A DNA stretch of 64,000 bases from Argentina anserina. Taxonomy: Eukaryota > Streptophyta > Magnoliopsida > Rosales > Rosaceae. Position numbers and translations under genes: made by a program. Shown piece by piece: positions 12,017 to 23,695 of the stretch (the first letter of the stretch is position 1; each line of letters starts with the position of its first letter). The DNA lies in the NCBI RefSeq assembly GCF_933775445.1, contig NC_065876.1:18972001-19036000 (forward strand), in the 5' to 3' direction. The notes beneath the pieces are model-generated. The model did no database searches, was not told the origin of the DNA, and saw nothing but the letters and a program-made list of their open reading frames with translations.

Positions 12017-12916
12017 TCAAACGAGAATTGAAAAGATACTCAAAGTGCAATAGTAAACATACTCAAACGATAGAAAGATTCTCAGTTTGAAAGAAACACA
12101 CGCCCACACTGGAAACACTCTCAAATTCAAGAAAAACTCGCATCAGAAAGCCGTTCAGAAAGATACTCAAACGAGGATTGAAAAGTTACTCAAATTGCAA
12201 TAGTAAACATACTCAAACGATAGAAAGATACTCAGTTTGAAAGAAACACACGCCCACACGGGAAACACTCTCAAATTCAAGAGAAACTCGCATCAGAAAG
12301 CCGTTCAGAAAGATACTTAAACGAGGATTGAAAAGTTACTCAAATTGCAATAGTAAACATACTCAAACGATAGAAAGATACTCAGTTTGAAAGAAACACA
12401 GGCCCACACTGGAAACACTCTCAAATTTAATAGAAACTCGAATCAGAAAGCCTTACAGAAAGATACTTAAACGAGGATTGAAAAGATACTCAAAGTGCAA
12501 TAGTAAACATACTCAAACGATAGAAAGATACTCAGTTTGAAAGAAACACAGGCCCACACTGGAAACACTCTCAAATTCAAGAGAAACTCGCATCAGAAAG
12601 CCTTACAGAAAGATACTCAAACCAGAATTGAAAAGATACTCAAATTGCAATAGTAAACATACTCAAACGATAGAAAGATACTCAGTTTGAAAGAAACACA
12701 GGCCCACACTGGAAACACTCTCAAATTCAATAGAAACTCGCATCAGAAAGCCTTACAGAAAGATACTCAAACGAGAATTGAAAAGATACTCAAATTGCAA
12801 TAGTAAACATACTCAAACGATAGAAAGATACTCAGTTTGAAAGAAACACACGCCCACACTGGAAACACTCTCAAATTCAATAGAAACTCGCATCAGAAAG
12901 ACTTACAGAAATATAC
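12017..12916 (+). repeat. HOR module C1 (6 monomers, 900 bp)
   Basis: This module has six 150-bp monomers and no 149-bp copies. Its signatures are 'cccacacgggaaac' (about 12253), 'caaatttaatag' (about 12423) and 'aaaccagaattg'. The same signatures recur at +5240 bp in C2. Confidence 0.88.
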
Positions 12917-14113
12917 TCAAACGAGAATTGAAAAGATACTCAAAGTGCAATAGTAAACATACTCAAACGATAGAAAGATACTCAGTTTGAAAGAAACACA
13001 GGCCCACACTGGAAACACTCTCAACTTCAAGAAAAAATCGCATCGACAGCCGTTCAGAAAGATTCTCAAACGAGAATTGAAAAGATACTCAAATTGCAAT
13101 AGTAAACATACTCAAACGATAGAAAGATACTCAGTTTGAAAGAAACACACGCCCACACTGGAAACACTCTCAAATTCAAGAAAAACTCGCATCGAAAGCC
13201 GTTCAGAAAGATTCTCAAACGAGAATTGAAAAGATACTCAAATTGCAATAGTAAACATACTCAAACGATAGAAAGATACTCAGTTTGAAAGAAACACAGG
13301 CCCACACTGGAAACACTCTCAAATTCAATAGAAACTCGCATCAGAAAGCCTTACAGAAAGATACTCAAACGAGAATTGAAAAGATACTCAAAGTGCAAAA
13401 GTAAACATACTCAAACGATAGAAAGATACTCAGTTTGAAAGAAACACAGGCCCACACTGGAAACACTCTCAACTTCAAGAAAAACTCGCATCGACAGCCG
13501 TTCAGAAAGATTCTCCAACGAGAATTGAAAAGATACTCAAATTGCAATAGTAAACATACTCAAACAATAGAAAGATACTCAGTTTGAAAGAAACACACGC
13601 CCACACTGGAAACACTCTCAAATTCAAGAGAAACTCGAATCAGAAAGACTTACAGAAAGATACTCAAACGAGAATTGAAAAGATACTCAAAGTGCAATAG
13701 TAAACATACTCAAACGATAGAAAGATTCTCAGTTTGAAAGAAACACACGCCCACACTGGAAACACTCTCAAATTCAATAGAAACTCGCATCAGAAAGGCT
13801 TACAGAAAGATACTCAAACGAGAATTGAAATGATACTCAAAGTGCAATAGTAAACATACTCAAACGATAGAAAGATTCTCAGTTTGAAAGAAACACAGGC
13901 CCACACTGGAAACACTCTCAAATTCAATAGAAACTCGCATCAGAAAGCCTTACAGAAAGATACTCAAACGAGAATTGAAAAGATACTCAAATTGCAATAG
14001 TAAACATACTCAAACGATAGAAAGATACTCAGTTTGAAAGAAACACACGCCCACACTGGAAACACTCTCAAATTCAATAGAAACTCGCATCAGAAAGACT
14101 TACAGAAATATAC
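12917..14113 (+). repeat. HOR module A4 (8 monomers, 1197 bp)
   Basis: The monomer order and lengths are the same as in A1, including 'caagaaaaaatcg' near 13030, 'gtgcaaaagtaaac' near 13395 (shared with A1 at about 7108) and 'gattctccaacg' near 13510. The offset to A1 is 6287 bp and to A6 is 5240 bp. Confidence 0.88.
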
Positions 14114-15760
14114 TCAAACGAGAATTGAAAAGATACTCAAAGTGCAATAGTAAACATACTCAAACGATAGAAAGATACTCAGTTTGAAAGAAACACAGGC
14201 CCACACTGGAAACACTCTCAACTTCAAGAAAAACTCGCATCGACAGCCGTTCAGAAAGATTCTCAAACGAGAATTGAAAAGATACTCAAATTGCAATAGT
14301 AAACATACTCAAACGATAGAAAGATACTCAGTTTGAAAGAAACACACGCCCACTCTGGAAACACTCTCAAATTCAATAGAAACTCGCATCAGAAAGACTT
14401 ACAGAAAGATACTCAAACGAGAATTGAAAAGATACTCAAATTGCAATAGTAAACATACTCAAACGATAGAAAGATACTCAGTTTGAAAGAAACACACGCC
14501 CACACTGGAAACACTCTCAAATTCAAGAGAAACTCGCATCAGAAAGCCGTTCAGAAAGATACTCAAACGAGGATTGAAAAGTTACTCAAATTGCAATAGT
14601 AAACATACTCAAACGATAGAAAGATACTCAGTTTGAAAGAAACACAGGCCCACACTGGAAACACTCTCAACTTCAAGAAAAACTCGCATCGACAGCCGTT
14701 CAGAATGATTCTCAAACGAGAATTGAAAAGATACTCAAATTGCAATAGTAAACATACTCAAACGATAGAAAGATACTCAGTTTGAAAGAAACACACGCCC
14801 ACACTGGAAACACTCTCAAATTCAAGAAAAACTCGCATCGAAAGCCGTTCAGAATGATTCTCAAACGAGAATTGAAAAGATACTCAAATTGCAATAGTAA
14901 ACATACTCAAACGATAGAAAGATACTCAGTTTGAAAGAAACACAGGCCCACACTGGAAACACTCTCAACTTCAAGAGAAACTCGAATCAGAAAGCCTTAC
15001 AGAAAGATACTCAAACGAGAATTGAAAAGATACTCAAAGTGCAATAGTAAACATACTCAAACGATAGAAAGATACTCAGTTTGAAAGAAACACACGCCCA
15101 CACTGGAAACACTCTCAAATTCAATAGAAACTCGCATCAGAAAGACTTACAGAAAGATACTCAAACGAGAATTGAAAAGATACTCAAAGTGCAATAGTAA
15201 ACATACTCAAACGATAGAAAGATACTCAGTTTGAAAGAAACACAGGCCCACACTGGAAACACTCTCAACTTCAAGAAAAACTCGAATCAGAAAGACTTAC
15301 AGAAAGATACTCAAACGAGAATTGAAAAGATACTCAAAGTGCAATAGTAAACATACTCAAACGATAGAAAGATACTCAGTTTGAAAGAAACACACGCCCA
15401 CACTGGAAACACTGTCAAATTCAATAGAAACTCGCATCAGAAAAGCTTACAGAAAGATACTCAAACGAGAATTGAAAAGATACTCAAAGTGCAATAGTAA
15501 ACATACTCAAACGATAGAAAGATACTCAGTTTGAAAGAAACACACGCCCACACTGGAAACACTCTCAAATTCAAGAGAAACTCGCATCAGAAAGCCGTTC
15601 AGAAAGATACTCAAACGAGAATTGAAAAGATACTCAAATTGCAATAGTAAACATACTCAAACGATAGAAAGATACTCAGTTTGAAAGAAACACACGCCCA
15701 CACTGGAAACACTCTCAAATTCAATAGAAACTCGCATCAGAAAGACTTACAGAAATATAC
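14114..15760 (+). repeat. HOR module B2 (11 monomers, 1647 bp)
   Basis: This copy has the same order as B1. Two of its 149-bp monomers carry 'cagaatgattctc' (14702 and 14852). B3 shares only the first of these, so either the change spread within B2 or was lost in B3. Confidence 0.88.
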
Positions 15761-17256
15761 TCAAACGAGAATTGAAAAGATACTCAAAGTGCAATAGTAA
15801 ACATACTCAAACGATAGAAAGATACTCAGTTTGAAAGAAACACAGGCCCACACTGGAAACACTCTCAACTTCAAGAAAAACTCGCATCGACAGCCGTTCA
15901 GAAAGATTCTCAAACGAGAATTGAAAAGATACTCAAATTGCAATAGTAAACATACTCAAACGATAGAAAGATACTCAGTTTGAAAGAAACACACGCCCAC
16001 ACTGGAAACACTCTCAAATTCAAGAAAAACTCGCATCGAAAGCCGTTCAGAAAGATTCTCAAACGAGAATTGAAAAGATACTCAAATTGCAATAGTAAAC
16101 ATACTCAAACGATACAAAGATACTCAGTTTGAAAGAAACACAGGCCCACACTGGAAACACTCTCAAATTCAATAGAAACTCGCATCAGAAAGCCTTACTG
16201 AAAGATACACAAACGAGAATTGAAAAGATACTCAAAGTGCAATAGTAAACATACTCAAACGATAGAAAGATACTCAGTTTGAAAGAAACACAGGCCCACA
16301 CTGGAAACACTCTCAACTTCAAGAAAAACTCGCATCGACAGCCGTTCAGAAAGATTCTCCAACGAGAATTGAAAAGATACTCAAATTACAATAGTAAACA
16401 TACTCAAACGATACAAAGATACTCAGTTTGAAAGAAACACAGGCCCACACTGGAAACACTCTCAAATTCAATAGAAACTCGCATCAGAAAGCCTTACAGA
16501 AAGATACTCAAACGAGAATTGAAAAGATACTCAAAGTGCAATAGTAAACATACTCAAACGATAGAAAGATACTCAGTTTGAAAGAAACACAGGCCCACAC
16601 TGGAAACACTCTCAACTTCAAGAAAAACTCGCATCGACAGCCGTTCAGAAAGATTCTCCAACGAGAATTGAAAAGATACTCAAATTGCAATAGTAAACAT
16701 ACTCAAACAATAGAAAGATACTCAGTTTGAAAGAAACACACGCCCACACTGGAAACACTCTCAAATTCAAGAGAAACTCGAATCAGAAAGACTTACAGAA
16801 AGATACTCAAACGAGAATTGAAAAGATACTCAAAGTGCAATAGTAAACATACTCAAACGATAGAAAGATTCTCAGTTTGAAAGAAACACACGCCCACACT
16901 GGAAACACTCTCAAATTCAATAGAAACTCGCATCAGAAAGGCTTACAGAAAGATACTCAAACGAGAATTGAAATGATACTCAAAGTGCAATAGTAAACAT
17001 ACTCAAACGATAGAAAGATTCTCAGTTTGAAAGAAACACAGGCCCACACTGGAAACACTCTCAAATTCAATAGAAACTCGCATCAGAAAGCCTTACAGAA
17101 AGATACTCAAACGAGAATTGAAAAGATACTCAAATTGCAATAGTAAACATACTCAAACGATAGAAAGATACTCAGTTTGAAAGAAACACACGCCCACACT
17201 GGAAACACTCTCAAATTCAATAGAAACTCGCATCAGAAAGACTTACAGAAATATAC
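15761..17256 (+). repeat. HOR module A5 (10 monomers, 1496 bp), A2/A3 fusion
   Basis: The first part carries the A2 signatures ('ccttactgaaagatacac' near 16194, 'caaattacaatag' near 16384). It then switches to 'cgatacaaag' and the third monomer of an A3-like module, repeating a two-monomer (299-bp) piece. The length is what remains if seven monomers (1047 bp) are removed between A2 and A3. I infer a fusion by unequal exchange. Confidence 0.75.
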
Positions 17257-18156
17257 TCAAACGAGAATTGAAAAGATACTCAAAGTGCAATAGTAAACAT
17301 ACTCAAACGATAGAAAGATTCTCAGTTTGAAAGAAACACACGCCCACACTGGAAACACTCTCAAATTCAAGAAAAACTCGCATCAGAAAGCCGTTCAGAA
17401 AGATACTCAAACGAGGATTGAAAAGTTACTCAAATTGCAATAGTAAACATACTCAAACGATAGAAAGATGCTCAGTTTGAAAGAAACACACGCCCACACG
17501 GGAAACACTCTCAAATTCAAGAGAAACTCGCATCAGAAAGCCGTTCAGAAAGATACTTAAACGAGGATTGAAAAGTTACTCAAATTGCAATAGTAAACAT
17601 ACTCAAACGATAGAAAGATACTCAGTTTGAAAGAAACACAGGCCCACACTGGAAACACTCTCAAATTTAATAGAAACTCGCATCAGAAAGCCTTACAGAA
17701 AGATACTCAAACGAGAATTGAAAAGATACTCAAATTGCAATAGTAAACATACTCAAACGATAGAAAGATACTCAGTTTGAAAGAAACACAGGCCCACACT
17801 GGAAACACTCTCAAATTCAAGAGAAACTCGCATCAGAAAGCCTTACAGAAAGATACTCAAACCAGAATTGAAAAGATACTCAAATTGCAATAGTAAACAT
17901 ACTCAAACGATAGAAAGATACTCAGTTTGAAAGAAACACAGGCCCACACTGGAAACACTCTCAAATTCAATAGAAACTCGCATCAGAAAGCCTTACAGAA
18001 AGATACTCAAACGAGAATTGAAAAGATACTCAAATTGCAATAGTAAACATACTCAAACGATAGAAAGATACTCAGTTTGAAAGAAACACACGCCCACACT
18101 GGAAACACTCTCAAATTCAATAGAAACTCGCATCAGAAAGACTTACAGAAATATAC
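17257..18156 (+). repeat. HOR module C2 (6 monomers, 900 bp)
   Basis: This is the second C module, 5240 bp from C1, with the same signatures ('cccacacgggaaac' near 17493, 'caaatttaatag' near 17663). It has a private 'gatgctcag' at about 17468. The C1 monomer near 12470 with 'gatacttaaacgagg' reads 'gatactcaaacgaga' here. Confidence 0.88.
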
Positions 18157-19353
18157 TCAAACGAGAATTGAAAAGATACTCAAAGTGCAATAGTAAACAT
18201 ACTCAAACGATAGAAAGATACTCAGTTTGAAAGAAACACAGGCCCACACTGGAAACACTCTCAACTTCAAGAAAAAATCGCATCGACAGCCGTTCAGAAA
18301 GATTCTCAAACGAGAATTGAAAAGATACTCAAATTGCAATAGTAAACATACTCAAACGATAGAAAGATACTCAGTTTGAAAGAAACACACGCCCACACTG
18401 GAAACACTCTCAAATTCAAGAAAAACTCGCATCGAAAGCCGTTCAGAAAGATTCTCAAACGAGAATTGAAAAGATACTCAAATTGCAATAGTAAACATAC
18501 TCAAACGATACAAAGATACTCAGTTTGAAAGAAACACAGGCCCACACTGGAAACACTCTCAAATTCAATAGAAACTCGCATCAGAAAGCCTTACAGAAAG
18601 ATACTCAAACGAGAATTGAAAAGATACTCAAAGTGCAATAGTAAACATACTCAAACGATAGAAAGATACTCAGTTTGAAAGAAACACAGGCCCACACTGG
18701 AAACACTCTCAACTTCAAGAAAAACTCGCATCGACAGCCGTTCAGAAAGATTCTCCAACGAGAATTGAAAAGATACTCAAATTGCAATAGTAAACATACT
18801 CAAACAATAGAAAGATACTCAGTTTGAAAGAAACACACGCCCACACTGGAAACACTCTCAAATTCAAGAGAAACTCGAATCAGAAAGACTTACAGAAAGA
18901 TACTCAAACGAGAATTGAAAAGATACTCAAAGTGCAATAGTAAACATACTCAAACGATAGAAAGATTCTCAGTTTGAAAGAAACACACGCCCACACTGGA
19001 AACACTCTCAAATTCAATAGAAACTCGCATCAGAAAGGCTTACAGAAAGATACTCAAACGAGAATTGAAATGATACTCAAAGTGCAATAGTAAACATACT
19101 CAAACGATAGAAAGATTCTCAGTTTGAAAGAAACACAGGCCCACACTGGAAACACTCTCAAATTCAATAGAAACTCGCATCAGAAAGCCTTACAGAAAGA
19201 TACTCAAACGAGAATTGAAAAGATACTCAAATTGCAATAGTAAACATACTCAAACGATAGAAAGATACTCAGTTTGAAAGAAACACACGCCCACACTGGA
19301 AACACTCTCAAATTCAATAGAAACTCGCATCAGAAAGACTTACAGAAATATAC
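18157..19353 (+). repeat. HOR module A6 (8 monomers, 1197 bp)
   Basis: This copy lies 5240 bp from A4 and matches its monomer order. The A1/A4 variant 'gcaaaagtaaac' is replaced by the common 'gcaatagtaaac' (about 18635). Confidence 0.88.
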
Positions 19354-21001
19354 TCAAACGAGAATTGAAAAGATACTCAAAGTGCAATAGTAAACATACT
19401 CAAACGATAGAAAGATACTCAGTTTGAAAGAAACACAGGCCCACACTGGAAACACTCTCAACTTCAAGAAAAACTCGCATCGACAGCCGTTCAGAAAGAT
19501 TCTCAAACGAGAATTGAAAAGATACTCAAATTGCAATAGTAAACATACTCAAACGATAGAAAGATACTCAGTTTGAAAGAAACACACGCCCACTCTGGAA
19601 ACACTCTCAAATTCAATAGAAACTCGCATCAGAAAGACTTACAGAAAGATTCTCAAACGAGAATTGAAAAGATACTCAAATTGCAATAGTAAACATACTC
19701 AAACGATAGAAAGATACTCAGTTTGAAAGAAACACACGCCCACACTGGAAACACTCTCAAATTCAAGAGAAACTCGCATCAGAAAGCCGTTCAGAAAGAT
19801 ACTCAAACGAGGATTGAAAAGTTACTCAAATTGCAATAGTAAACATACTCAAACGATAGAAAGATACTCAGTTTGAAAGAAACACAGGCCCACACTGGAA
19901 ACACTCTCAACTTCAAGAAAAACTCGCATCGACAGCCGTTCAGAATGATTCTCAAACGAGAATTGAAAAGATACTCAAATTGCAATAGTAAACATACTCA
20001 AACGATAGAAAGATACTCAGTTTGAAAGAAACACACGCCCACACTGGAAACACTCTCAAATTCAAGAAAAACTCGCATCGAAAGCCGTTCAGAAAGATTC
20101 TCAAACGAGAATTGAAAAGATACTCAAATTGCAATAGTAAACATACTCAAACGATAGAAAGATACTCAGTTTGAAAGAAACACAGGCCCACACTGGAAAC
20201 ACTCTCAACTTCAAGAGGAAACTCGAATCAGAAAGCCTTACAGAAAGATACTCAAACGAGAATTGAAAAGATACTCAAAGTGCAATAGTAAACATACTCA
20301 AACGATAGAAAGATACTCAGTTTGAAAGAAACACACGCCCACACTGGAAACACTCTCAAATTCAATAGAAACTCGCATCAGAAAGACTTACAGAAAGATA
20401 CTCAAACGAGAATTGAAAAGATACTCAAAGTGCAATAGTAAACATACTCAAACGATAGAAAGATACTCAGTTTGAAAGAAACACAGGCCCACACTGGAAA
20501 CACTCTCAACTTCAAGAAAAACTCGAATCAGAAAGACTTACAGAAAGATACTCAAACGAGAATTGAAAAGATACTCAAAGTGCAATAGTAAACATACTCA
20601 AACGATAGAAAGATACTCAGTTTGAAAGAAACACACGCCCACACTGGAAACACTGTCAAATTCAATAGAAACTCGCATCAGAAAAGCTTACAGAAAGATA
20701 CTCAAACGAGAATTGAAATGATACTCATAGTGCAATAGTAAACATACTCAAACGATAGAAAGATACTCAGTTTGAAAGAAACACACGCCCACACTGGAAA
20801 CACTCTCAAATTCAAGAGAAACTCGCATCAGAAAGCCGTTCAGAAAGATACTCAAACGAGAATTGAAAAGATACTCAAATTGCAATAGTAAACATACTCA
20901 AACGATAGAAAGATACTCAGTTTGAAAGAAACACACGCCCACACTGGAAACACTCTCAAATTCAATAGAAACTCGCATCAGAAAGACTTACAGAAATATA
21001 C
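19354..21001 (+). repeat. HOR module B3 (11 monomers, 1648 bp)
   Basis: This copy lies 5240 bp from B2. A single inserted g ('caagaggaaactcg', about 20216) makes it 1 bp longer. Private changes include 'gattctcaaac' near 19650 and 'gatactcatagtg' near 20721. Confidence 0.88.
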
Positions 21002-22198
21002 TCAAACGAGAATTGAAAAGATACTCAAAGTGCAATAGTAAACATACTCAAACGATAGAAAGATACTCAGTTTGAAAGAAACACAGGCCCACACTGGAAA
21101 CACTCTCAACTTCAAGAAAAACTCGCATCGACAGCCGTTCAGAAAGATTCTCAAACGAGAATTGAAAAGATACTCAAATTGCAATAGTAAACATACTCAA
21201 ACGATAGAAAGATACTCAGTTTGAAAGAAACACACGCCCACACTGGAAACACTCTCAAATTCAAGAAAAACTCGCATCGAAAGCCGTTCAGAAAGATTCT
21301 CAAACGAGAATTGAAAAGATACTCAAATTGCAATAGTAAACATACTCAAACGATACAAAGATACTCAGTTTGAAAGAAACACAGGCCCACACTGGAAACA
21401 CTCTCAAATTCAATAGAAACTCGCATCAGAAAGCCTTACTGAAAGATACACAAACGAGAATTGAAAAGATACTCAAAGTGCAATAGTAAACATACTCAAA
21501 CGATAGAAAGATACTCAGTTTGAAAGAAACACAGGCCCACACTGGAAACACTCTCAACTTCAAGAAAAACTCGCATCGACAGCCGTTCAGAAAGATTCTC
21601 CAACGAGAATTGAAAAGATACTCAAATTACAATAGTAAACATACTCAAACAATAGAAAGATACTCAGTTTGAAAGAAACACACGCCCACACTGGAAACAC
21701 TCTCAAATTCAAGAGAAACTCGAATCAGAAAGACTTACAGAAAGATACTCAAACGAGAATTGAAAAGATACTCAAAGTGCAATAGTAAACATACTCAAAC
21801 GATAGAAAGATTCTCAGTTTGAAAGAAACACACGCCCACACTGGAAACACTCTCAAATTCAATAGAAACTCGCATCAGAAAGGCTTACAGAAAGATACTC
21901 AAACGAGAATTGAAATGATACTCAAAGTGCAATAGTAAACATACTCAAACGATAGAAAGATTCTCAGTTTGAAAGAAACACAGGCCCACACTGGAAACAC
22001 TCTCAAATTCAATAGAAACTCGCATCAGAAAGCCTTACAGAAAGATACTCAAACGAGAATTGAAAAGATACTCAAATTGCAATAGTAAACATACTCAAAC
22101 GATAGAAAGATACTCAGTTTGAAAGAAACACACGCCCACACTGGAAACACTCTCAAATTCAATAGAAACTCGCATCAGAAAGACTTACAGAAATATAC
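21002..22198 (+). repeat. HOR module A7 (8 monomers, 1197 bp)
   Basis: This copy has the A2 signatures ('ccttactgaaagatacac' near 21433, 'caaattacaatag' near 21625, then 'caaacaatag'). It lacks the 299-bp repeat seen in A5. No C module follows it. Confidence 0.86.
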
Positions 22199-23695
22199 TC
22201 AAACGAGAATTGAAAAGATACTCAAAGTGCAATAGTAAACATACTCAAACGATAGAAAGATACTCAGTTTGAAAGAAACACAGGCCCACACTGGAAACAC
22301 TCTCAACTTCAAGAAAAACTCGCATCGACAGCCGTTCAGAAAGATTCTCAAACGAGAATTGAAAAGATACTCAAATTGCAATAGTAAACATACTCAAACG
22401 ATAGAAAGATACTCAGTTTGAAAGAAACACACGCCCACTCTGGAAACACTCTCAAATTCAATAGAAACTCGCATCAGAAAGACTTACAGAAAGATACTCA
22501 AACGAGAATTGAAAAGATACTCAAATTGCAATAGTAAACATACTCAAACGATAGAAAGATACTCAGTTTGAAAGAAACACACGCCCACACTGGAAACACT
22601 CTCAAATTCAAGAGAAACTCGCATCAGAAAGCCGTTCAGAAAGATACTCAAACGAGGATTGAAAAGTTACTCAAATTGCAATAGTAAACATACTCAAACG
22701 ATAGAAAGATACTCAGTTTGAAAGAAACACAGGCCCACACTGGAAACACTCTCAACTTCAAGAAAAACTCGCATCGACAGCCGTTCAGAAAGATTCTCAA
22801 ACGAGAATTGAAAAGATACTCAAATTGCAATAGTAAACATACTCAAACGATACAAAGATACTCAGTTTGAAAGAAACACAGGCCCACACTGGAAACACTC
22901 TCAAATTCAATAGAAACTCGCATCAGAAAGCCTTACAGAAAGATACTCAAACGAGAATTGAAAAGATACTCAAAGTGCAATAGTAAACATACTCAAACGA
23001 TAGAAAGATACTCAGTTTGAAAGAAACACAGGCCCACACTGGAAACACTCTCAACTTCAAGAAAAACTCGCATCGACAGCCGTTCAGAAAGATTCTCCAA
23101 CGAGAATTGAAAAGATACTCAAATTGCAATAGTAAACATACTCAAACAATAGAAAGATACTCAGTTTGAAAGAAACACACGCCCACACTGGAAACACTCT
23201 CAAATTCAAGAGAAACTCGAATCAGAAAGACTTACAGAAAGATACTCAAACGAGAATTGAAAAGATACTCAAAGTGCAATAGTAAACATACTCAAACGAT
23301 AGAAAGATTCTCAGTTTGAAAGAAACACACGCCCACACTGGAAACACTCTCAAATTCAATAGAAACTCGCATCAGAAAGGCTTACAGAAAGATACTCAAA
23401 CGAGAATTGAAATGATACTCAAAGTGCAATAGTAAACATACTCAAACGATAGAAAGATTCTCAGTTTGAAAGAAACACAGGCCCACACTGGAAACACTCT
23501 CAAATTCAATACAAACTCGCATCAGAAAGCCTTACAGAAAGATACTCAAACGAGAATTGAAAAGATACTCAAATTGCAATAGTAAACATACTCAAACGAT
23601 AGAAAGATACTCAGTTTGAAAGAAACACACGCCCACACTGGAAACACTCTCAACTTCAAGAAAAACTCGCATCAGAAAGACTTACAGAAATATAC
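22199..23695 (+). repeat. Hybrid B/A module (1497 bp)
   Basis: It begins like B ('cccactctgg' near 22435, 'gaggattgaaaagtt' near 22655, then a 'catcgacagcc' copy). At about 22800-22850 it passes via 'cgatacaaag' into the A order, with 'gattctccaacg' near 23093 and 'caaacaatag' near 23145. The lengths add up to about 598 bp of B followed by about 898 bp of A. This is a recombinant between the two module types. Confidence 0.78.
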
